This document shows positions 56,250 to 64,000 of a DNA stretch of 64,000 nt, piece by piece. The stretch's first letter is position 1. Every line of letters begins with the position of its first letter. Source of the DNA: Sorex araneus (taxonomy: Eukaryota; Chordata; Mammalia; Eulipotyphla; Soricidae); the NCBI RefSeq assembly GCF_027595985.1, contig NC_073307.1, positions 46,284,094 to 46,348,093 on the forward strand, written 5' to 3'. The translations under genes and the position numbers were made by a program. The notes beneath the pieces were generated by a model. That model worked only from the letters and a program-made list of their open reading frames with translations, searched no databases and was not told the DNA's origin.

Positions 56250-59039
56250 AAAACCCCTTGACTGGAGTGTGGCTGACTTCCCCACTGGAAACCGCAGGTA
56301 ACTATTTGTAATAACTGCCCAGTGACTTAATACAGGAATGACACGGGAATGATATGTACTAATTGCTTAACCCTCTCATGGGCCTTTGGGTTTGTCTCTG
56401 AAACCTGTCTCTCTCCTACAACGAGTGCCCCGTATCAGCCCAGCCTGCTCCCCGTCTTGCTGCCTGTCTCTTGTCTATGGTTATTATGGTGTGCTGTTTC
56501 ATCAGAAACACTGACTCATAGAAGCCAAATGAAGGGCATCTGTTTGTCCCTCCAAGCGCCCCCACCACCCACCTTCTAGCCCTTCTTGTTTAATAGCTGC
56601 TTCCATGGCTGCCTTTGCTGGACTCTATAGCGGGGATCTTTGTCCGACACCAAGGCTTTGGCATTTTCCAGATGAGACAAGTTTCTGGGCAAAGCTACTC
56701 CAACAGTCCTGTATTTCCAAGGGAAACTGAAAGGGCATTGGTCCTAGGGAGCCAAGCTGGAAGAGACTTAACTAACGAATACCTCGTGACCTAGAAACAG
56801 GTTTGAATCACTCCTTTGGTTTTGCTTCTGTCCCTCCCCCACCCGTCACTTCAATATAAAATGCCAAGATTTCTCAGCCAAAGCTAGGCTGATAGTTCTC
56901 TGCAGTGGGGCTGTCCGGTGTGTTGTCAGATAGATCAGGGTACCTCTGACCTCTGCCACTTGATATGAGTGGCAGCCCCTGAACAGTGACATCCCAAACT
57001 GTCCCCAGACAGGGCCAGATAGCACCAGCAAAGGGGCTGTGCAGTGCTGGGCACCACAGACAACAAATTTCAAACAGGGGGACAGACTTTGAGGTTCTGT
57101 GTAAATGTCCCCAGTGGGTTTTGCAGAGCCTGGGAGAGGGGTTTTCTACATGACCACCTGGTTAATGACAGACCCAGGGGTCAGTGCTCCTCGGTCTCCC
57201 ACAGGCTCTCTCCCGGCGTCCTTCCGTATGTGCAGATACTTGAGTAGGAGCGGTGAATTGTTGGGGAGGGTTTATCAATGGAGGCGAGGCCTCTGAACCG
57301 TTCCTGCCTGTTCGGGGAGAGATTGTGACACTGTTAAGAGGCACATGAGGGAAAATCACAAAAGTAAACACATTTCTTCCCCCACCCCCTTTCTATTTTT
57401 GCCCGTGTGTCAGAGCCAGAGCTTGGCCCAGGTCTCACCGAGTGGCTCATCCTCCTTGGCAGCGCCAGCCTGAAGAGGATCAGTCTGCAGGGTTCACTGC
57501 CATCCCTGGGCTCCTGAACTCATGCTGCTGCTCTCTTCCCCTCTGTCCCAGCCAAGGTCCCCAACCACAATCACTTTGGCCTCCTCTGTTTCCTGTCAGC
57601 TCGGCAACGGGGTGTCCGGACAGGTACTGAGGTCTTGGGAGAAAGCTGGGCACCCGTTGGGGGACAGTGACATGGCATCTAGGGGAGCAGGATATCCCAT
57701 TTGCTCCTTCGTTCTCTCAGGGCTTTCCTGCGTATTCTCACATTCTCCTTCCCCTCTCTCAAGCCCAACCCCCAGAGGCAGGCAGCGTCTCCAAGGATAT
57801 CTTGGCACTCCTCGTAGCCTCACGTGGGATCTGGGACTCAGAAGGACTTATAGAAAGATTTGACATTGCAGTAGATGGAAAGTTGGAAAAGGGATTGACT
57901 TGTCAAGGTAAGCAGCTGGGGAGGTCAGCCATGGATGTCCTCTCAGCACCATGTTGTCGCTGGATTTTTCATCCTCCACCCCAGTTCCCAATTGTGGAAA
58001 CTTTTATCTGGGACTCTAGGAGAATAGTCATTTCTGCAGATGTTTTTATTGCTTTCGGGTCCTTAACACAAAACTCACGCAATAAATCTGCCTCGTGGAC
58101 AAGGGGAAGAGTTGCTCTTTTCCTAGGCAAGAGTTCACTAGAATATTTTCATCAATTTGGGAAGCTGGGCAAATCCTTAACTCTTTTATGAATGACTGGG
58201 ACTTTTAAAGCCACTCCAGGTAGAATTCCCCATAGTTATACTTGAAAGGAAAAAAAATATTAAAAACATTTCTGTCATCCTTTATAAGTCCCTTGGACAA
58301 TAAGCGTTGTTAATAAACAATGGTGCAAATCTATATCCCTTTAAAATTATTTAATTAAAACTGTGATTTGAGTTTTATAACATATCATGTCTTAGCACTA
58401 GAGGAGCTCCCAATATCATTTCAGTTAAAAGTTCAGTACTTTTAAATACCAAGACTTTGACCAGTTTTAAGGGATTTACCAAGCAAGAACATGTGAACTA
58501 GATCTCAGTTCCTTGTTTTCTACCTCTTTCAGTTTTGCTTTCTTTCTTTCGAGGGGCAGCGGGGGAGGGGGGCACAGGAAAGCTTATGTCAGCGTCCCTC
58601 AGTCCCTCTGTAGATTGACAGGTTGCTTACATAAGATTTATATCGGATTCATCCTCATAAAGTTATCTTTGCCTGAACAACAAGTGCTGGGAGTTTGTCA
58701 AATGAGAACCTTCTCTGAGATGAGGGACTGACAGGTGTGCGGGGTAGGACAAGGCTTCCACCAAGATCCTCATGGGAGAAGAAACCTGAGGGAAAGGTGA
58801 CTGGAAATAGGAACTGCAAATTACAAGTGACTTAAAACGTTTCTCATGTGAAACTACTGTTGAAAATAGCCCGGATCAGAATCTCTTAGGGTATTTACAG
58901 AGCATATTTGGGTATAAATGGCATGCAAAACACATAGACCTCAGCCGGCCTGTTGGAGCAGAATATTGATGACATTGACTAATTATTATATATAATTATT
59001 ATTTATATATATTTTATGTGATATTACTAAATATCAGGC
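56250..59039. other. ADRB2 3' flank, unassigned
   Basis: Nearly 2.8 kb without a recognised repeat or gene. The 174-codon frame at 57667-58191 has no known signature. Confidence 0.45.
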
Positions 59040-59180
59040 TCTTTGCTACTCACTTTTCAACATCATGTCCTCTTGACAGTCATATGATGCTTTTGGTCTC
59101 ACTTGTCAATGAGGGAGAGTGCGGAGGTTGGAAAAGCTTAAGAGACTCTTCATAGCCACAAACTGACTAGCTGTAGGTCA
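59040..59180 (+). mobile_element. Possible MIR remnant
   Basis: 'cttgtcaatgagggagagtg' core-like text; very diverged. Confidence 0.4.
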
Positions 59181-60116
59181 AATTAGAATCCAGGTCCATG
59201 TGAGTCCAGCACCCATGGAGCCTAGTTCACACACAAACCAGGAAACAGCACCAGGCGGCTTCAAAACCATGCCAGGACAAGTGTAAGAACTGGAAATGCA
59301 ATACCTTGTTGAGAGAAGAGGGTGATTGTGGTAGGTTGGGGCAGGAAGGAATGTTCCCTCTGAAGCATGTGATTTCAGGGTTGGTGAGGACCAGGACGGG
59401 AAACCAACCACTGGAGTGCCTGGTTGATGGTTCTGATTTTGTTTTGCTATATACCAGAGAAGCAGCCCAACTGAAAAAAGAGGATCTGAAACGAAAATGA
59501 GTCTAGCATAGGCCCAGCTGAAACACAGCCTGCCTCCCATCCTGATAAAGGCATCTGCACTTTCAAAGGTAGGAAGATCTCCTAAAGTTAGCTGGTCACT
59601 GGAGCTTATAGAAAAGTCAGCCAGTATAAGAGATTCTGCAAGTTTTCTGTGCCTTCTGAACTAGTCTTCTGGGGCAAGGAGATGATCGGATGGCAGAGAC
59701 ACGGAGGGTTCATGCCCTTTGAATGGTCCCTTCTATTAACAATAGGACCTCCCCTAAATTCAGCTCTGTACTCAGAATCCTGCTTCAGGGACAGTGCAAA
59801 TAGAACCTGAAGGAGGAATTTTTGAAATGCTTTAGAGAACAAACACATTCCCAAGCGCTTTCAAGACTTTGAGAAATATTGGTGTCTGATGAATAAGGGA
59901 AACGGCACTCAGAGTGAAGAGCTCTGTGCTGAGGTTCATGCAACTAGGCTTCTAGGTTTCAGCTTTAAACTCAGCCCATCTCTCTTATTTGGGCAGTTTT
60001 CCTCAATGTCTCTCTTCAGTGTGTTCTTCCTGAAAAACAGGTGTCTAAGCTCTGCTCAGTGCTCAATTTGTATGGACATTTAAATTGGAGGCTTATCAGA
60101 AATAGCCTCCAATAGT
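59181..60116. other. Unassigned intergenic
   Basis: Nothing recognised. Confidence 0.45.
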
Positions 60117-60126
60117 TTCTATTTCT

Positions 60127-60481
60127 CTCTTTCTTTTTTTAAATGAATCACCATGGAGTACACAGTTACAAAGCTTTCATGATCGGGTTTCAGTCATACA
60201 ATGTTCCAATGCCCATCCCTCCACCAATGTACATTTTCCACCACTAATGTCTCCAGTATCCCTGACACCACCATTCCCCACCCACCCCTCCCCACTCCTG
60301 CCGCCACACACACACAGCCTGGTCTTATGTCAGGCCCTTCTCTCTCTCTCTTTCTCTCTCTCTCTCTTTCTCTCCTTATCGCAGGCCCTTTTCTTCTCTC
60401 TCTGTCTCTCTCTCTTTCTTTATAGCAGGCCCTTTTCTTCTCTCCCTCTGTCTCTATCTCTTTCTCTCTTTATGGCGGCCC

Positions 60482-60522
<41 letters not shown>

Positions 60523-60569
60523 GGGAATTATGATTTGCAATACAGATACTGAGAGGTCATCATGTTTGC
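60127..60569 (-). mobile_element. LINE-1 3'UTR with internal minisatellite
   Basis: Complement of the L1 3'UTR from a T-rich tail through 'catccctccaccaatgtaca' to 'atttgcaatacagatactga'. A possible 10-base duplication ttctatttct lies at 60117-60126 and 60570-60579. Confidence 0.88.
60331..60519. repeat. CT-rich minisatellite, four units of about 44-51 bp
   Basis: Units begin at 60331, 60382, 60426 and 60475, each 'cggccctt' or 'caggccctt' followed by a CT-rich run. The last ends in pure (CT)n. Confidence 0.88.
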
Positions 60570-60579
60570 TTCTATTTCT

Positions 60580-61604
60580 AATTAAGTCCGTGACGTTTGT
60601 CTTATAAATAATAGTTGGATGTCCTGGGTGGTCAATTTTTAGACAAGAATGCCATGAAGAGGACATTTTATGGCATAATTACCTTCATATATTTAAGGAC
60701 CATCTGGGAGAAGAGTTCGCTTGTCAGTTCTGTGTGAATACTGGAAGGCAAGCTGAAGGACTGTCAGGTGAAGGAGGGTATTCCTCAGAGTGAGCTTCCA
60801 GTTCCTCAGAAGCATTCAAGAGAAGCCAAATAAAGCTCTGTGAGGGAGAGAATGCCAGAGACCCCCACACTGAGTCGGAGCTAGACAAAGCACCTTCCAG
60901 GTCTGTGATTCTGTGACCCTAAAAACAATAGACCAGAATGTTCTTTACAAGTATTCCGACCGTTCCCTAATTCCAACTAGCCTTCTCCCCAATTCCTCTG
61001 AATTTCAGAGGTTTCACTGCATTCCTAAGCAGGAACCCTCTTGGGGAAATCAGGATCTCAACAGCACTTGGCTGAGGGGGGAAAAATCCAGAAATAGAGC
61101 AATAAGGTTAAGCAGTTTTCCAAACTATTAGACCTTTTCATCAGCTGCTCTTCCCATGCCTTTTGCAAATGACCTACTAACTCCCAGAGAGAGAGTGAGA
61201 GAGCTGTAAAGTCCTTTCTGCTAAGACTATTACATCCTTCTCCACTCTCAGAGTCAGTGCGCTTCCTGCACACACTCCCCGGACAGGCAGGAGGGAGGCG
61301 GGGCCTTGGCCTGCTGAGGAACTTCAGAATCCTGTAGCCCAACAGTCTGGGGGTCCCCCAAGCAGCTCAGTCCCAGCGGGCTCGACAGCGTGGGCAGCTC
61401 CCACTCTTCTTAGATCCATACCATCATCTCTGAAGAGGGGCAGTTTAGTTTTCATGAATCTTTGTTCCTTCTTTCTCCAAAATCCTCTAAGATGGCTGAA
61501 AGATCGTCAATCTGTCTACATTGCTTTCACTTTAGAATCACATTTATTTTTCTTTTTAACAAGATAATAGGTATCTATTATAGAACATTGTACATATGTG
61601 GGAC
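60580..61604. other. Unassigned intergenic
   Basis: Nothing recognised. Confidence 0.45.
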
Positions 61605-61765
61605 AGAAAAATAATATAGGAGTAGGTGTTTGACCTGCAAGCCGCTGGTCCGTTCAAATCCCTGGCACCGCCTCTGGTCCCTCAAATACTCTGACCCCTG
61701 AGCATAGAGCCGGATGTAAACTCTGAGCACCACTGGGTGTGGTTCCAAAACTAAACCAAAACAAA
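61605..61765 (+). mobile_element. Short SINE
   Basis: B-box 'ccgttcaaatccc', body to 'gtgtggttccaaaac'. Confidence 0.8.
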
Positions 61766-62641
61766 ATATATGAAAGCACAAAGAGAGACAAATCACACAA
61801 ACGTTCACCACCTAGAGAGAGTCATTGCGAAAAGTAATGTGTTCACTTCCACTCTGGCTCTGACACATAACCACGAAGCACATTTCAATATATTTTAGAA
61901 TAAAATTAAGTTCAACTACTATTTCTGTGATTTTTGTGACCACTGATAATACTTCTATCAATGCACCCTTGTTTATATTTCATATGCCCAGATATTTTCA
62001 TTACTATTGTTCTATTGACCTAGCAATATATAATGCTCAGCAAGTTCCAGACTTCAGGAGATATAACAGACTCATTACTTCCTTAACACATCTCAACCCA
62101 ATAATCTTATTTTTATAAGGTTACCCCAGGCATTTCCAACACAAGAGTTTCCTGGACCACATTTTCAGTTAAAGGTTACAGGAATATTAATTTTGTAAGT
62201 TTAGCAGAATCTCCTCGGTGCCCTCTGGCCAGACTATGACTTGAATGAAAACAAGTATTTCTATATGAATATTTCTGGAAGTGCTTTCTGCACCTGGACT
62301 CCAGTCTTCTTTCAGAGCCTGGGAAACTCCTGGGCCGGGTTCTCTTGCACTGTTCAATGCTTGTGGCCAACCCTATTGCTTTGTGTTAAAATAAATCTAT
62401 TCAAGCGAGATTGTGACCAGTGGACACTATTTGAGCAGTGTCACACGAGTTTTCTATTCCACAGAGCATCTCTTCTGATGATAGTGGCAATTAGCTATAG
62501 AGCGCTTACTAAGTATCAGACACAGAGGCCTGGACAAAGTAGGGTTTCCAGCACCATATTGCCAAGTGCAGCCCTGAGGGCCTTCAGCACCACACAACTA
62601 GTGGCCAGTATCCACCATAGGACCCAAGCAGCATAGAATCC
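61766..62641. other. Unassigned intergenic
   Basis: A SINE-like fragment may lie at 62540-62615 (gtttccagcaccatattgcc). Confidence 0.4.
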
Positions 62642-62697
62642 TTTATTTTATTTATTTATTTATTTAGTTAGTTAGTTTGTTAGTTAGTTAGTTAGTT
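62642..62697. repeat. (TTTA)n / (GTTA)n simple repeat
   Basis: Tetranucleotide array on the tail side of the minus-strand SINE at 62698. Confidence 0.9.
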
Positions 62698-62880
62698 TTG
62701 GTTTGTTTTTGGACCACACACCCAGCTCTATTCAGAAGCTGCTCCTGGCTCTGCACTCAGCAATTACTTCTGATGGTGCTTGGGGAACCATAGGGGATAC
62801 TGGGATGCCAGGATGCTGGGGATCGAACCCAGGTCAGCCACATGCAAGGCAGACTTACCCTTTGTGCGGTCTCTAACATT
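62698..62880 (-). mobile_element. Short SINE
   Basis: B-box 'ggggatcgaacccaggtc'; an 11-base 'atgctgggat'-type duplication at about 62800-62822. Confidence 0.88.
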
Positions 62881-63149
62881 CCCAGCATCACATCCTTTCA
62901 TCTTTGCATTGAACCACTGACCTGACCCATCAAGAATAACTAGCGTGGCCCTGGGTCTCCTGAGCACCACTTAGGGGGCCTTGCCAACAAGTCTCAAGTA
63001 GAACCAACCAGACACAGCACTGGCAATTGTTGAGAATTATTTAATTTGTAACAACAACCTTCCACAATAGGTTTATACCCATTTTGAGAGTTGTTTGGGT
63101 TTTTTTTTTGGGGGGGGGTTATGCTGTTATTTGTTGTTTTTTTCTTTGT

Positions 63150-63295
63150 TTGTTTGTTTTTGGCTACACCCAGAGGTGCTCAGGGCTTACTTCTGGCTTT
63201 GTCATCACTACTGATGGTGTTCACGGGACCATATGTGGTGCTGGGGATTGAACTCAACTTGGCCATGCACAAAATAAGTGCTGACCCAAGAATCA
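63150..63295 (-). mobile_element. Short SINE, diverged
   Basis: 'ggctacacccagaggtgctc' and 'ggggattgaactcaac'. Confidence 0.8.
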
Positions 63296-63555
63296 CGCAG
63301 CCTCCTCTCTGGAGTCATTTCCCAGTCTGTCTTGATTCTGCTCACACTTTCCTCTCCATGGGAATCCTGTCTGATCTTTCTAACACTGCTGATCAACATA
63401 ACCATTCGCTGGTGGTGGGTGGGTTCTTATTGTTTTGTTTGCAGAGATCTCACTGTTCTCTTGCTGTCTATGGCAACATGAACACTGCCTGCTCACAAAG
63501 GTTCTGACTTCCTCTCATATTGCTGTTTTGTCTCTCTGTAAACAGCAGTGCTTGC

Positions 63556-63715
63556 TGGCCCAGAAGAACTGAACAGGCTGAAAGCATGCTCATGCAGGGT
63601 CTCTACATTTGATTGCTAGCACCACAAGGTCCCTGGAGCATCACCTAGAATAACCACCCAGCACAGAGCCAGGAGCAGTCCCCAGAATAGTCAGGTGTGG
63701 CCCCCTCATAAAAAC
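63556..63715 (+). mobile_element. Short SINE, diverged head
   Basis: 'catttgattgctagcaccac' B-box, 'gcacagagccaggagcagtc' body. Confidence 0.75.
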
Positions 63716-63822
63716 AAAACAGCAGCAAAAAAATATGAATATTCTCCCGGAATCCTCCTCCTAAGAAAATTGACAGTTTTATTATAAGAAATTGGGAGGA
63801 GACTCTTAAAAATTCCTTTCTA

Positions 63823-63960
63823 AAGGTGGGAGCAATAATACAGAGGGTAGGACACAGTGTTGGATACATCTGACCTTGGTTCGATCTCTGGTGCCCAATA
63901 TGATCCCCTGAGCCCTGCTAGAAGCACTGCTGGGTGTGGCCCAATAGCAATAACAACAAC
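63823..63960 (+). mobile_element. Short SINE, body shortened
   Basis: Head 'ggtgggagcaataatacaga', B-box 'ttggttcgatctc'; the middle of the body is deleted. Confidence 0.82.
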
Positions 63961-64000
63961 AAAAGACATTTCCTTCTAAGAATTCTAGAAGTATGGGTGT

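Noticed and set aside
57667..58191. 174-codon frame downstream of ADRB2
   Set aside because: No domain recognised and no upstream exon or promoter evidence.

Overview
This is mammalian nuclear DNA with one recognisable protein-coding gene: the intronless beta-2 adrenergic receptor gene ADRB2 (CDS 54456-55697, + strand, 413 codons). The organism is most likely a shrew, probably Sorex. The basis is a very abundant tRNA-derived SINE family with the head 'ggctggagcgatagcacag', which I associate with shrews, together with a receptor that is clearly mammalian but not primate. The species call is recognition from memory, not a database match.

Layout. Positions 1-53400 are upstream intergenic DNA made almost entirely of interspersed repeats. 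I count about 40 short SINE copies, six pieces of a longer SINE sharing the same head, several 5'-truncated LINE-1 3' ends (three + strand copies with visible target-site duplications), one L1 5'UTR/ORF1 piece, one class II endogenous-retrovirus 3' end, two ancient MaLR-type LTRs each split by a younger SINE, old L1 and MIR remnants, and microsatellites. Positions about 53400-55450 are a GC- and CpG-rich island holding a G-rich tract, a GT microsatellite, the promoter, the 5' leader with a 19-codon upstream ORF (54341-54400), and the receptor CDS. The 3'UTR runs to a poly(A) signal at 56208-56213. The remaining 7.7 kb is repeat-bearing intergenic DNA. In human the neighbours are HTR4 and SH3TC2, each more than 100 kb away, so their absence here is expected.

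How the parts work together. The ADRB2 mRNA is predicted to be one exon. The leader cistron encodes a short arginine-rich peptide which, in the human gene, reduces receptor translation. The main ATG lies 55 bases after its stop in a strong context. The receptor keeps every residue of the ligand pocket, the G-protein switch motifs and the C-terminal PDZ ligand. It differs from human in N-glycosylation sites, in one C-tail tyrosine and in the lengths of loop 3 and the tail.

I found no sign of an undescribed multi-gene system. The points most worth checking are the receptor's lineage-specific sites, a SINE with an inverted middle segment, a 20-bp direct repeat bracketing an L1 ORF1 fragment, repeated microsatellite birth at one place inside the L1 3'UTR, and local duplications near 4.3/5.5 kb, 12.6 kb and 40 kb.
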